Below are positions 42,018 through 50,838 of a stretch of 64,000 nt of DNA, piece by piece; the first letter of the stretch is position 1, and every line of letters starts with the position of its first letter. This DNA comes from E44-bin88 sp034419075. Its GTDB lineage: Bacteria; Chloroflexota; Dehalococcoidia; Dehalococcoidales; BS750m-G39. The notes beneath the pieces were generated by a model. The model made no database searches, was not told the DNA's origin, and saw only the letters and a list, made by a program, of their open reading frames with translations. A program made the translations under genes and the position numbers. Location: contig DAOULR010000025.1 of NCBI GenBank assembly GCA_034419075.1, positions 1-64,000 on the forward strand, written 5' to 3'.

Positions 42018-43157
42018 GTGACTATAGACTCTCTTGAGCTGGGACCGATAAGGCCGCCGAGCGAGGCTTCTTCCCTGCTGCTGCGGGTAACCCGCAACTG
42101 CTCCTGGAACCGTTGCAAGTTCTGCCACATCTATAAAGGGAAGCGATTCGAGCTGAGGCCGGTAGAGGATATCAAGCAGGAAATCCTGACCGTTAAGGCG
42201 ATACAGGACAAGCTGAAAGAAGCCGCCGCCAAAGCGGGCTACGAGGGACAGATAGAAACCGCCGCCGCCTCCATCCTGAACAACCCCCTAAGCGAGACCC
42301 ACTTTAACGTCGCCCTCTGGCTCTACCACGGCGGCACCAGCGCCTTTCTCCAGGACGCCAACACCCTGATTATGCCCACCCCCGACCTGGTTGAGGTCAT
42401 CAAGTTTCTCAAAAAAACCCTGCCCACCATCACCCGCATCACCAGCTACGGGCGTTCCAAGACCGCCGCCAAGAAGAAGCTGGAGGAGTTGAAGGCGCTG
42501 CGGGAGGCGGGGCTTGACCGACTGCACATCGGACTGGAATCGGGCTATGACCTCCTGCTGGAGTACATGGACAAGGGGGTTACCGCCGCCGACCACATCG
42601 CCGGGGGCAAGAAGATAGTCGAATCGGGCATCTCGCTCTCCGAGTACGTGCTGCTGGGGATGGGGGGTAAGAAGATGTGGCGGGAGCACGCCACCGAGAC
42701 GGCGCGGGTCTTAAACGAGATAAACGCCGACTTCATCCGGGCGCGGACCCTGACCATAAAGGAGGGCATGCCCCTTTTCGAAGAGGTTAAGAACGGCCAG
42801 TTCGTCCGCTCTACCGACGAGGAGATTGTCGCCGAGGAAAAGCTCTTAATCGAGAACCTAGACTGCCGTTCTACCTTTGTCAGTGACCACATCACCAATT
42901 TGCTCCAGGAAATCGAGGGCAAACTGCCCGACGATAAGGATAAAATGCTGGCGGTGATAAACAGGTTCCAGTCTCTATCCGCCGAGGAGAGGCAGAACTT
43001 CCGTCTGGGGAGAAGGATAGGCATATACACCTACCTGGAGGAACTAAACGACCCAGCTAAACACGGGCTGGTGGAGCAGGCCATAGCCAGGGTGACCCAA
43101 GAGGGCGGGGAGATAGACGAGGAGCTGACCTACTCCCTGATGGAGCGGTTCATCTAA
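42018..43157 (+). CDS. radical SAM protein
   Basis: A 379-residue protein. The iron-sulfur motif near residue 30 reads RNCSWNRCKFC, i.e. Cx4Cx2C, the spacing found in radical SAM groups with CxxNRCxFC and one residue longer than the classic Cx3Cx2C. Further on are the TSYGRSKTAAKKKLEEL region, LHIGLESGYDLLLEYMDKG typical of the SAM-binding strand, and YVLLGMGGKK. An insertion of about 70 helical residues follows the cluster motif. GTG start with AAAGGAG upstream. The reaction cannot be read from the sequence; the neighbouring MBL gene may act with it. Confidence 0.85.
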   Translation: MTIDSLELGPIRPPSEASSLLLRVTRNCSWNRCKFCHIYKGKRFELRPVEDIKQEILTVKAIQDKLKEAAAKAGYEGQIETAAASILNNPLSETHFNVALWLYHGGTSAFLQDANTLIMPTPDLVEVIKFLKKTLPTITRITSYGRSKTAAKKKLEELKALREAGLDRLHIGLESGYDLLLEYMDKGVTAADHIAGGKKIVESGISLSEYVLLGMGGKKMWREHATETARVLNEINADFIRARTLTIKEGMPLFEEVKNGQFVRSTDEEIVAEEKLLIENLDCRSTFVSDHITNLLQEIEGKLPDDKDKMLAVINRFQSLSAEERQNFRLGRRIGIYTYLEELNDPAKHGLVEQAIARVTQEGGEIDEELTYSLMERFI

Positions 43158-43220
43158 AGGGTTGACAGCCAGCAAATCTGCATCTACCATACCACCGTAA
43201 TCGATACGGGCAATCCCGCT

Positions 43221-44234
43221 ATGAAAGAACCCAGCGCCGACAACCTGCTCCAGGCACTGATGAGGCAAGCACGGCTGCCGTGGTACGGGACGACGACCGT
43301 GGTCGCCGCCTTGCTGACCCTGCTCCTCGTCCTGGCGGCCTACCTGGATGGTGACTTCGGCGAGCTTTCGTCCTGGGGGTTCTGGCGGGGTTTACTGGAT
43401 TCACCGGTCTTAATCATCTATATACTAGTGGTCTATCCCTTCATGTGGCGGCTCTGGGAACGCGCCGTCCGCGTCTTCCAGCCGCTGATGCCCAACGATG
43501 ACGCCGCGAACCAGCCGACAGAATTCCCAGTACCGAAACGCCGCTGGGAATGGCTCGCCCTGTTCATCGGCGCCGCCTTCGTTCTACTGCTCAGTCAGCC
43601 CTGGAGCTGGGGATTGAGCTCCGGTGAAACCTGGCGGCAGGTGTACGAAATAGTAACCTTCGCGCTGTTGTTTGGCCTCTTGGCCTGGCTAGTTTATATC
43701 GGGCTATCCCAAACCCGCCACATAGCGCGGCTGAACCGCCAGGCGCTGAAGCTGGACACATTTGAACCGGGGGTGCTGGCACCCGTCGCCCACTGGAGCC
43801 TGGGCACCTCACTGGCTTTCATCGGCGGCATCAGCCTGAGCCTAGCCTTCCAGACCCGGGAGAGCCTGCTTACTTGGCAGGGTATCACCATATACGCCGT
43901 TCTGCTGGGGGCGACAGTACTGTTGTTCTTTATGTCTCTGTGGAGCACACACAAAGCCATGGCCAGAGCCAAAAGCGGCGAGCTGGCTCTGGCCCAGAAA
44001 CATTTAACGGCGGCCTACCGTGAGCTGAAGGAACGGGTGACCCAAGACCGGATGGAGGGGGCGGAGAAGCTCTACACCACCCTCACCGCCTGGTCTACCT
44101 ACGAGAGACAGAGCAAAGAAGCCCCGACCTGGCCCTTCAATGCCAGCATTATCCGACGGCTGGCGGTATCGGGGCTGCTCCCCGGGCTGGTGTACCTGAT
44201 AAGATTTCTCCTCGGTTCGCGGCTCGGAATATAA
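43221..44234 (+). CDS. multi-span membrane protein, function unknown
   Basis: A 337-residue protein with about six hydrophobic spans (roughly residues 22-42, 58-77, 110-130, 146-166, 193-213, 220-242) and a helical cytoplasmic region (about 245-310) with ERVTQDRMEGAEKLYTTL. A final hydrophobic stretch lies at the C-terminus. I do not recognise the family. It has an in-frame ATG at 43221 with no strong Shine-Dalgarno sequence. It stands 63 nt after the radical SAM gene and 90 nt before the ABC transporter operon. Confidence 0.6.
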   Translation: MKEPSADNLLQALMRQARLPWYGTTTVVAALLTLLLVLAAYLDGDFGELSSWGFWRGLLDSPVLIIYILVVYPFMWRLWERAVRVFQPLMPNDDAANQPTEFPVPKRRWEWLALFIGAAFVLLLSQPWSWGLSSGETWRQVYEIVTFALLFGLLAWLVYIGLSQTRHIARLNRQALKLDTFEPGVLAPVAHWSLGTSLAFIGGISLSLAFQTRESLLTWQGITIYAVLLGATVLLFFMSLWSTHKAMARAKSGELALAQKHLTAAYRELKERVTQDRMEGAEKLYTTLTAWSTYERQSKEAPTWPFNASIIRRLAVSGLLPGLVYLIRFLLGSRLGI

Positions 44235-44242
44235 TCAGAATC

Positions 44243-44271
44243 TTTCCAACCCTAGAATTACGATATATAAT
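44243..44271 (+). promoter_or_regulatory. putative promoter for the ABC-2 operon
   Basis: TTTCCA (44243-44248), a 17-nt spacer and a perfect TATAAT (44266-44271), 53 nt before the ATG at 44325. Confidence 0.45.
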
Positions 44272-44324
44272 GCCAGCTAATACCAAACGACTCCTACTAT
44301 AGCCTGAGCAAACGGGGGGCAACT

Positions 44325-45074
44325 ATGGCTGAAGAGTTTCTGGTGGCTAAAGACCTGCACAAGAGCTTTAACGAACACAAAGCCGTCGACGGCGTTTCTT
44401 TCACTATACACAAGGGGGAAATCTTCGGCCTGCTGGGCCCCAACGGCGCGGGCAAGACGACGACGATACGCATGCTTTCCACCGTCCTCGAGCCCGATAA
44501 GGGCGACGTCACCATCGGCGGGCATTCCATAAAGCACGACGCCGACTCCGTGCGCGCCCTCATCGGGGTTTGCCCCCAGGAGCTGGCCCTCTACGAAGAC
44601 CTCTCCGCTCTGGAGAACATGGTATTCTTCGGGCGGATGGTGGGCCTAAACGGCAAGGAATCCAAAGGGCAGGCGATGAAGCACCTGAAGATGATGGGGC
44701 TGGAGAAGAGGGCCAAGGGCAAGATAGCCAAGTTCTCCGGAGGCATGAAGCGTCGCATCAACCTGGCCATTGCCCTCATGGGCCATCCCCAGCTTCTCTT
44801 CCTGGACGAGCCGACGGTGGGCATCGACCCCCAGTCGCGGAACAACATCTACGAGACCATCGAGGGGTTGCGGGACGGGGGTATGACCATTCTCTACACA
44901 ACGCACTATATGGAGGAGGCCAACCGCCTCTGCGACCGCGTGGCTATTATCGACGGCGGGAAGATAATCGCCCTCGACACCCCGCATAATCTGAAGAAAA
45001 AGATAGGACCGCCGGACAAGGTGACCCTGGAGGACGTCTTCCTGAACCTGACCGGACGCAGCCTCCGCGATTAG
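44325..45074 (+). CDS. ABC transporter ATP-binding protein
   Basis: A 249-residue ABC ATPase of the drug/antibiotic export (CcmA/DrrA-like) group. Walker A is GPNGAGKT, the Q-loop is in GVCPQELALY, the signature is FSGGMKRR (usual LSGG becomes FSGG), Walker B is LLFLDEP, and the H-loop is TTHYMEEA. It ends soon after the core, lacking the long C-terminal extension of some exporters. It is followed within 2 nt by two ABC-2 permease genes, forming a heterodimeric exporter. The exported molecule is unknown. Confidence 0.94.
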   Translation: MAEEFLVAKDLHKSFNEHKAVDGVSFTIHKGEIFGLLGPNGAGKTTTIRMLSTVLEPDKGDVTIGGHSIKHDADSVRALIGVCPQELALYEDLSALENMVFFGRMVGLNGKESKGQAMKHLKMMGLEKRAKGKIAKFSGGMKRRINLAIALMGHPQLLFLDEPTVGIDPQSRNNIYETIEGLRDGGMTILYTTHYMEEANRLCDRVAIIDGGKIIALDTPHNLKKKIGPPDKVTLEDVFLNLTGRSLRD

Positions 45075-45076
45075 AT

Positions 45077-46258
45077 ATGAACAGAGCCTTTACCGTCGCC
45101 TTAAGGGAAGTCCGCACCTACCTGAGGGACAAGGGTGACCTTGCCTTCAGCCTGCTCCTGCCCATAATCCTCTTCGCTCTGATGTACGGTGCCTTTGGCG
45201 GGTCAACGCTGTTCCATGGCACCGCCAATGTGGTCAACGAGGACGAGGGAGGCGTTTATTCTACCGTGCTTTTAGAGCAGCTTGAGGCAATCGACAGCCT
45301 AGATGTCAAGCTGCTTAGCGCCGAGGACGCCGACCAGAAGCTGGAGGACTCCAACCTGCTCATGGTCATTTATATTCCCGAGGACTTCTCGTCCAACCTG
45401 GCCGCAGGCGAGCCGACGCAGCTGGTATTTAAGCAGCGGGGCAACGGCGGAGACGAGGGGCAGATAGTAGCCAGCATAGTGCGCGGCGTCGCCGAGCAGA
45501 TGAACCTGGAGTTCCAGGTCTACAACCAAGTAAACAGCGCCCTGGCGGGGATAGATATCTCCCCGGAGAGCATTAACACCACCGTGCAGCAATACCTAGA
45601 CCAGGAGCGAACAAGTCCCGCCGTCGTCGTCAACGAGCAGACAGTGGGCACTGCCATCGACCCCGTCCAGATGTTTTTGCCCGGCATCGTTACCATGTTC
45701 GTCCTCTTTGCCATAACCTTAAGCGCCCGCGCCATCGTCGAGGAGCGTAGGAAGGGGACGCTGGAAAGGCTATTGACCACCCGCCTGACGGTGGGACAGC
45801 TTTTCGCGGGCAAGTTCCTGGCCAATGTTTCCCGCGGCTTCGTGCAGACGTTAATCCTGTTGGTACTGGCCTACGCCGTCTTCCAGATTTTTACTCCTCT
45901 CACCTTTATCGAGTGCCTGGTCATCGCCCTCATTTTTGCTGCCGCCGCCAGCGCCCTGGGGATGGTCATCGCCGCCATCGCCCGTAGCGAGGACAGCGCC
46001 ACTTGGATTGCCGTCTTCTTTACCATGGTCATGGTCATGCTGGGCGGCACCTTCTTCGAAATCAGCGAGGGCTCGGTACTCTATAGTATCAGCCAGTTCT
46101 CCATCAACACCTACGCCAACAGCGCTTTTAAGACGATAATCGCCGAGGGAGGCTCGCTGGCCAACCTGGGTCTGGAGCTGGGGGTAATGGCGGGGGTGGC
46201 TGTGGTCGGGCTTATCTTGAGCCGAATTCTGTTTAAGGTTATGCCCGGAGGCAAATAG
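45077..46258 (+). CDS. ABC-2 type permease, first subunit
   Basis: A 393-residue membrane protein of the ABC-2 (YhaP/LinD-like) class. One N-terminal span (about residues 22-42) is followed by an extracytoplasmic domain of about 150 residues, then a cluster of five or six spans from about residue 205. EERRKGTLERLLTTRLTVGQLFAGKFL is the typical coupling segment after the second span. It begins 2 nt after the ATPase stop and pairs with the next gene. Confidence 0.92.
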   Translation: MNRAFTVALREVRTYLRDKGDLAFSLLLPIILFALMYGAFGGSTLFHGTANVVNEDEGGVYSTVLLEQLEAIDSLDVKLLSAEDADQKLEDSNLLMVIYIPEDFSSNLAAGEPTQLVFKQRGNGGDEGQIVASIVRGVAEQMNLEFQVYNQVNSALAGIDISPESINTTVQQYLDQERTSPAVVVNEQTVGTAIDPVQMFLPGIVTMFVLFAITLSARAIVEERRKGTLERLLTTRLTVGQLFAGKFLANVSRGFVQTLILLVLAYAVFQIFTPLTFIECLVIALIFAAAASALGMVIAAIARSEDSATWIAVFFTMVMVMLGGTFFEISEGSVLYSISQFSINTYANSAFKTIIAEGGSLANLGLELGVMAGVAVVGLILSRILFKVMPGGK

Positions 46259-46264
46259 GCAATA

Positions 46265-47488
46265 ATGAAACAGCTGAGGCATATATGGTTCATCGCCCTT
46301 AAAGACCTGCGGCTTTTCGCCACCGACCGCGGGGCGCTGTTCTTCTTTATATTGTTCCCCTTCCTCTTCATCGCCCTTTTCACCTTTATGAATATCGGCG
46401 CTGTCGAGGATACCAAGCTACAAATTCATATCGTCAGCGAGGAGGCGGAGGGGGGCTTTAGCTACCAGATAATCGACGCCCTGGAGAGCGCCGGCAACGT
46501 GGAGATAATCATCATGGACTACGACCAAGCCTACCAGGCCGTCGAGGATGAGGAGATAAGTGGCTTTGTCGCCTTCCCCGCCGACTTCACCGCGGGGATT
46601 ATGAGCGGGGAGGGCACTCAGCTTGAGGTGGTGACCGACGCCGAAGCCATCCAAGACAGGGCGGCGCTATCGGGCCTAAGCCAGTCCATTGCCTCACAGG
46701 TCAGCTCGGTGAAGATTATTGTCTCCAGCCTGGAGCAGCTGAAAGAGCAGGAACCGCTCAGTCCTGAAGATAAGGCTAGTATTGAGCAGGCTATCGGGCA
46801 GGTTATCCAGCAAGCCCTTTCCGGGCAGGGAGTTGGCACTCAAGCCTTTATCGAAAACGTTACGGAGAAGGTGGGTGATGTGGAGGAGCAGAGCGCGGCC
46901 AACTGGGTCATTCCCGGCTATCTGGTGATGTTCGTCTTCTTCGGCGCTGCCGTCGGCGCCGAGGCCATCGTCCGCGAGCGCCAGAACCATACCCTGGAAC
47001 GGTTGCTGAGTAGCTCGGTGAGGCGGGAGGCTATACTGGGAGGCATCTTCACCGGCACCGCAGCCAAGGGGTTAATACAGGTATTGCTCTTCTGGGTGGT
47101 CGGCCTTCTCGCCTTCAACCTGGACCTGGGGAACTCGCCGGCGGCGGTAATCATTCTTTCTGTCCTGATGGTGCTTGTGTCCGCCGCCTTCTCCATAATG
47201 CTGGCGACGCTGGTCAAGACCCAGCGCAGCGCCGGTTCTATCGCCGTGCTGGCTTCGCTGGTGTTGGCGCCGCTGGGCGGCTGCTGGTGGCCCCTGTTCA
47301 TCCTGCCCCAGTGGATGCAAGCCCTGGCCAAGATAACCCCGCACGGTTGGGCGACCACGGGCTTCAACAAGCTGATGCTCTTCGGTGCTGGCTTCGGCGC
47401 CGTCGTCCCCGAGATGCTAGTATTGTTAGGCTTTGCCGCCCTTTTCAGTGCCATCGCCGTATGGCGCTTCCGCACCAGCGCCGCTTAA
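46265..47488 (+). CDS. ABC-2 type permease, second subunit
   Basis: A 407-residue permease with the same layout as its neighbour: an N-terminal span, a large external domain to about residue 210, then five or six spans. The coupling segment is VRERQNHTLERLLSSSVRREAILGGIF. It lies 6 nt downstream of the first permease gene and completes an A-B-B' exporter operon. The sequence is clearly paralogous to the first permease but diverged. Confidence 0.92.
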   Translation: MKQLRHIWFIALKDLRLFATDRGALFFFILFPFLFIALFTFMNIGAVEDTKLQIHIVSEEAEGGFSYQIIDALESAGNVEIIIMDYDQAYQAVEDEEISGFVAFPADFTAGIMSGEGTQLEVVTDAEAIQDRAALSGLSQSIASQVSSVKIIVSSLEQLKEQEPLSPEDKASIEQAIGQVIQQALSGQGVGTQAFIENVTEKVGDVEEQSAANWVIPGYLVMFVFFGAAVGAEAIVRERQNHTLERLLSSSVRREAILGGIFTGTAAKGLIQVLLFWVVGLLAFNLDLGNSPAAVIILSVLMVLVSAAFSIMLATLVKTQRSAGSIAVLASLVLAPLGGCWWPLFILPQWMQALAKITPHGWATTGFNKLMLFGAGFGAVVPEMLVLLGFAALFSAIAVWRFRTSAA

Positions 47489-47557
47489 GAGACGACAACC
47501 CCCCGCATATGGTAGACTGTATATAATCTCATCACATCTCGCGGAAGAGGTCTCGTT

Positions 47558-48034
47558 ATGAGCCTGGAGCAGGAAATCGGAGATTTGCTCCGACGGAATG
47601 GGCTGACGCTGGGGGCAGTGGAGTCAGCCACGGGCGGGCTGATATCCCACCGCATCACCAATGTCCCCGGCAGCTCGGATTACTATAAAGGCTCGGTTAC
47701 CGCCTACAGCAACGAGGTCAAGAGCGGGGTGGTGGGGGTGGGCGAGGATACCCTGATTCAGTACGGCGCCGTAAGCCCCCAAGTAGCCGAGGAGATGGCC
47801 GAGGGCGGTAAGCTGCTGCTGGGCGTCGATATCTGTATCGCCGATACGGGTATCGCGGGTCCAAGCGGAGCCACGGCGGATAAAGAGGTAGGGCTTTTTT
47901 ACCTGGGGCTTTCGCACGGCGAGAGCACCTACAGTCGAAAACACCAGTTTCGGGGCAACCGCGAGCAAAACAAGCAGAGCGCCGCCGAAGCCGCCCTGCG
48001 CTGGCTTAAGGAATATCTGGTGGGCCTGGAATAA
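47558..48034 (+). CDS. pncC: CinA C-terminal domain protein (nicotinamide-nucleotide amidase type)
   Basis: A 158-residue protein matching the CinA C-terminal/PncC domain: VESATGGLISHRITNVPGSSDYYKG, then YGAVSPQVAEEMAEG, and DTGIAGPSGAT. Such stand-alone proteins deamidate nicotinamide mononucleotide for NAD recycling. The N-terminal MoCF-like domain of full CinA is absent. It follows the ABC operon by 69 nt. Confidence 0.9.
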   Translation: MSLEQEIGDLLRRNGLTLGAVESATGGLISHRITNVPGSSDYYKGSVTAYSNEVKSGVVGVGEDTLIQYGAVSPQVAEEMAEGGKLLLGVDICIADTGIAGPSGATADKEVGLFYLGLSHGESTYSRKHQFRGNREQNKQSAAEAALRWLKEYLVGLE

Positions 48035-48051
48035 ACGCTAGGAGGCTAACG

Positions 48052-48780
48052 ATGAAGCGGACGGTTTCCATATTGGTCGCCCTGATGCTGCTGGCACTGA
48101 CCGCGTGGGGGGTGGGGGGTTGCATCGGAGAAGACGTAACCGGTTCCGGCAACCTGACCACCGAAACATATGATTTCAGGGATTTCAGCCGCATCGAAGC
48201 CCACAGTGGCTTCGAGGTGGAGGTGACCATGTCGGGCACCTTCAGCATCGAGATAACCGCCGACGATAACATACACGAATACATCGCCGTGGAAAAGTCC
48301 GGCGATACGCTGGACATCAGGCTGCGGGGGACCCGCTTCTACAACAACGTAACGCTCGAAGCCAAGATAACCCTACCCAGCCTCTATTATCTGGAGCTGA
48401 GCGGAGGCTCCCAGGCCGACATCAACGGTTTCAGCTCCTCACACGACTTTGACGCTGACCTTTCGGGGGGCAGCCGTCTCAACGGTGATATAAGCGCTGG
48501 TGACGTTGAATTCGAGCTCAGTGGGGGCAGCCAGGTTGAACTGGAGGGTTCGGGCGAGGACCTGGCTATCGACGGTTCGGGCGGCAGCCGACTCGACCTT
48601 GAGGACTTCCCCATCGATGATGCCTATATCGGCTTAAGCGGGGGCAGCCGAGCCACCATCAATATCAGCGGCACGCTTAATGCCGAACTCTCCGGAGGCT
48701 CCAGGGTGGAATATGTTGGCGAGCCTACGCTGGGCAGTTTAGACCTTTCGGGCGACTCCAAGGTAGTGAGAAAATACTAA
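48052..48780 (+). CDS. GIN-domain (DUF2807) putative lipoprotein
   Basis: A 242-residue exported protein with a signal peptide ending in a lipobox-like GVGGC. The mature part is a DUF2807/GIN-type beta-helix: short repeats of the form LSGGS (for example YYLELSGGSQADI, FELSGGSQVELEG, IGLSGGSRATI) recur every 20 residues or so. Family members are called putative auto-transporter adhesin heads, though many are found as plain lipoproteins. AGGAGG precedes the ATG. The stop overlaps the NUDIX gene's ATG (TAATG). Confidence 0.87.
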   Translation: MKRTVSILVALMLLALTAWGVGGCIGEDVTGSGNLTTETYDFRDFSRIEAHSGFEVEVTMSGTFSIEITADDNIHEYIAVEKSGDTLDIRLRGTRFYNNVTLEAKITLPSLYYLELSGGSQADINGFSSSHDFDADLSGGSRLNGDISAGDVEFELSGGSQVELEGSGEDLAIDGSGGSRLDLEDFPIDDAYIGLSGGSRATINISGTLNAELSGGSRVEYVGEPTLGSLDLSGDSKVVRKY

Positions 48781-49181
48781 TGCTCCAAGAGAAAAAGGTC
48801 GTCACCTGCTTCCTGGAATCGGGGGGCGAGATGTTAATCTTACGCCGCAGCGGTGAGGTGGGCAGCTACCGGGGGAGCTGGGCGGGGGTCAGCGGCTATA
48901 TCGAGAGCACCGCCGACGAGCAAGCCCTGACCGAGATTGAGGAGGAGACGGGGCTGGGACGGGGGGAAGTAGAACTGCTCAAGAAGGGCGAGCTGCTGGA
49001 TGTTGTGGACGAGGGGCTGGAAACAAGGTGGGTGGTCCACCCCTACCTTTTCCGCATAAAGGACCGGGATAAAATCAGGATTGACTGGGAGCACAAAGAG
49101 GCAAGGTGGATAAAACCTGAAGATATAGTCAACTACCAGACCGTGCCCAAGCTCAAGGAGGCGCTGTCGCGGGTATTATAG
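48780..49181 (+). CDS. NUDIX hydrolase
   Basis: A 133-residue protein of NUDIX fold. The region GVSGYIESTADEQALTEIEE followed by ETGL covers the Nudix box. The usual Arg-Glu pair before the Glu-Glu is Thr-Glu here, but the metal-binding glutamates (EIEEETG) remain, so activity is plausible. It likely cleaves a nucleoside diphosphate derivative; the substrate is unknown. Its start overlaps the upstream lipoprotein stop by 1 nt. Confidence 0.85.
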   Translation: MLQEKKVVTCFLESGGEMLILRRSGEVGSYRGSWAGVSGYIESTADEQALTEIEEETGLGRGEVELLKKGELLDVVDEGLETRWVVHPYLFRIKDRDKIRIDWEHKEARWIKPEDIVNYQTVPKLKEALSRVL

Positions 49182-49195
49182 CCAAGGAGGCAAAG

Positions 49196-49645
49196 ATGTC
49201 GAAGTCAATAGTTAAAGCGGCCTGTGGGCTGCTCATCCTGCTCGTTGTCATTGTCGGCTCAGTGTCCTGTGGCGCAATGTCGGAACCGGATTACGCCAAC
49301 GCCATAGCCGAGAGCGCCCTGCAGAGCATGAACCAATGTGATTACGCGGCGCACGCGGCGCTATACACCCCCGAAGCCCAAGCCACCTTCACCGAGGATA
49401 TCTTTGACACAACCTGCCAGCAAATAAAAGCCATCATCGGCGACTATATCGATAAGGAATTCTGGAGGGCGCAAACCCAAGACAGCTACATCGTTGTTGA
49501 CTATCTAGCTAATTTTAGCGAGGAGCCAGAGGATGTCACCGTCAGCATTTACTTCGAAGAGATAGACGGGGAAATGTATATCGCTGGTTTCTGGCTCGAT
49601 TCCCCCAAGCTACGCGAGGCGTCAGGGGCTACTACCGAAGAGTAG
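49196..49645 (+). CDS. small lipoprotein, DUF3887-like, function unknown
   Basis: A 149-residue protein. The signal peptide (about residues 1-24) ends in the lipobox GSVSC. The mature part has the NTF2-like pattern of small secreted proteins (ALQSMNQCDYAAHAALYTPE, then YIVVDYLANFSEEPEDVTV). It lies 14 nt after the NUDIX gene with AAGGAGG upstream. Its last 24 nt overlap the 3' end of the convergent eIF2B-like gene. Assignment to a family is tentative. Confidence 0.65.
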   Translation: MSKSIVKAACGLLILLVVIVGSVSCGAMSEPDYANAIAESALQSMNQCDYAAHAALYTPEAQATFTEDIFDTTCQQIKAIIGDYIDKEFWRAQTQDSYIVVDYLANFSEEPEDVTVSIYFEEIDGEMYIAGFWLDSPKLREASGATTEE

Positions 49646-50554
49646 CCGTCTTATATAAGCGGTGACCCCATCGGGCGCCAGCAGCCCGTTTTCGGTGACT
49701 ATCCCCGTCACCAAGTCGAGAGGGGTAAGGTCGAAATAGGGGTTCTTGACGCTTACTGAAGGCGGCAGCTTGGCCTTACCGATAACCTCGGCGGGTTCTT
49801 TTTCTTCCAGGTCGGCTTCTTCGCCCCTCAGCCTGTGGTCAAACTTTAGCGTCTCGCATAAAACATAGAAGGGCACGGCGGCTTTTTGCGCCGCCAGCGC
49901 CAGCGGGTAGGTGCCGACGCCGTTTATAACACCGCCGTCGGCGCAAATACGGTCGGCACCGACCATAACCTTATTCGCCGACGAAACGTAGAGCCCCGCC
50001 GCCGTGTCGTCGATGAAGGTGACCTTTATGCCCTGGCGGCCCAGCTCCTGAGCGATTTTCTGGCCGGTGCCGCCGGCACCGGAACGGGTGGCGATGACCT
50101 CGATAGTCTTACCCTCGGCGGGCGCCTCACCCAAGACCGCCATCACCGTCGAGCTGTAGCTGTGGGTTATTATCTTATCGCCATCGGCAATCAACCCCAG
50201 ACCGCAGCTGGTAATCTCGGCGATGGCCTGCAGCGAGACGCGGGCCAGCTCGTCGGCCTTGCTCACCGCCAAGCCCTTGAAATAAGCCACACCTTCGTCC
50301 GGTGAGACCTGAGAGAGGGTACCCATGTAACGGTTGACGATGTTGAAGATGGACGCCATCGCCGGACGGGCTGCCGTCAACCCCTCCCCCACCCCCTTTA
50401 GTTCCTCCAGAAACTGCTCAACGCTGTTTGCCTGGCTGTGCTCGGCGGCCACTTTAAGCACCGCCATCGCCTGCCGCGCCAGTTGGCTGGCGCCCTGAGT
50501 CTTATCGTTCCTGATTTCGTCGGTGAGGCGGGTAATTTTGCTTGTTATGTTCAC
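49622..50554 (-). CDS. eIF2B alpha/beta/delta-like sugar-phosphate isomerase family protein
   Basis: A 310-residue protein of the eIF2B-like/MtnA superfamily. Conserved segments are VIATRSGAGGTGQKIAQEL near residue 145, GADRICADGGVINGVGTYPLAL with the catalytic-type Asp, and NPYFDLTPLDLVTGIVTENG near the C-terminus. In prokaryotes such proteins are ribose-1,5-bisphosphate or methylthioribose-1-phosphate isomerases, or uncharacterised. The start is a GTG at 50554 with no Shine-Dalgarno sequence; TAGAAT (50561-50566) ends 6 nt upstream, so the mRNA may be leaderless. Confidence 0.8.
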   Translation of the reverse strand: MNITSKITRLTDEIRNDKTQGASQLARQAMAVLKVAAEHSQANSVEQFLEELKGVGEGLTAARPAMASIFNIVNRYMGTLSQVSPDEGVAYFKGLAVSKADELARVSLQAIAEITSCGLGLIADGDKIITHSYSSTVMAVLGEAPAEGKTIEVIATRSGAGGTGQKIAQELGRQGIKVTFIDDTAAGLYVSSANKVMVGADRICADGGVINGVGTYPLALAAQKAAVPFYVLCETLKFDHRLRGEEADLEEKEPAEVIGKAKLPPSVSVKNPYFDLTPLDLVTGIVTENGLLAPDGVTAYIRRLLFGSSP

Positions 50555-50639
50555 GAAATTATTCTACCACAGTATAGCTGGTAGAAAATAGCCCTTTTGG
50601 CCACTTTCCGTCTCTCAACTTGTCAGCGGAGGTAATTAT

Positions 50640-50779
50640 TGCCCACCCATCCCACCCTACAAGGGTGGTACCCCTTATACATCCTCCTTATTCGGGGGTG
50701 TTTTTAAGAGGGGGTAAAACCCCCTCTTTACCTTAAAGGGCGGTGGGCGGGAATAGATATAAGATGTAGCGGGGAGGAT
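50640..50779. repeat. MITE-like GC-rich repeat, copy D
   Basis: CCCACCC and CCCACCCTAC blocks on the left, an AAGGGTGGTACCCCTT palindrome, a CCTCCTTATTCGGGGG stretch, the hairpin AAGAGGGGGTAAAACCCCCT, then GGTGGGCGGGAATAGATA and a GGGGAGGA right end shared with position 1-31. Its layout matches copies B and E, with weaker terminal repeats. It fills the gap between the eIF2B-like gene and rph. Confidence 0.65.
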
Positions 50780-50807
50780 TGTTATTCTCACTTATCAATG
50801 CTATACT
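50779..50807 (+). promoter_or_regulatory. promoter for rph
   Basis: TTGTTA (50779-50784), a 17-nt spacer and TATACT (50802-50807), 31 nt before the rph ATG. It begins at the right edge of repeat copy D. Confidence 0.5.
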
Positions 50808-50838
50808 CTGGCATACCCAGATTCAGGAGACAATGCTT

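Noticed and set aside
48780..49181. NUDIX gene as a pseudogene because the Nudix box lacks its Arg
   Set aside because: The frame is complete and the metal-binding glutamates are kept, so it is more likely a divergent but working subfamily.
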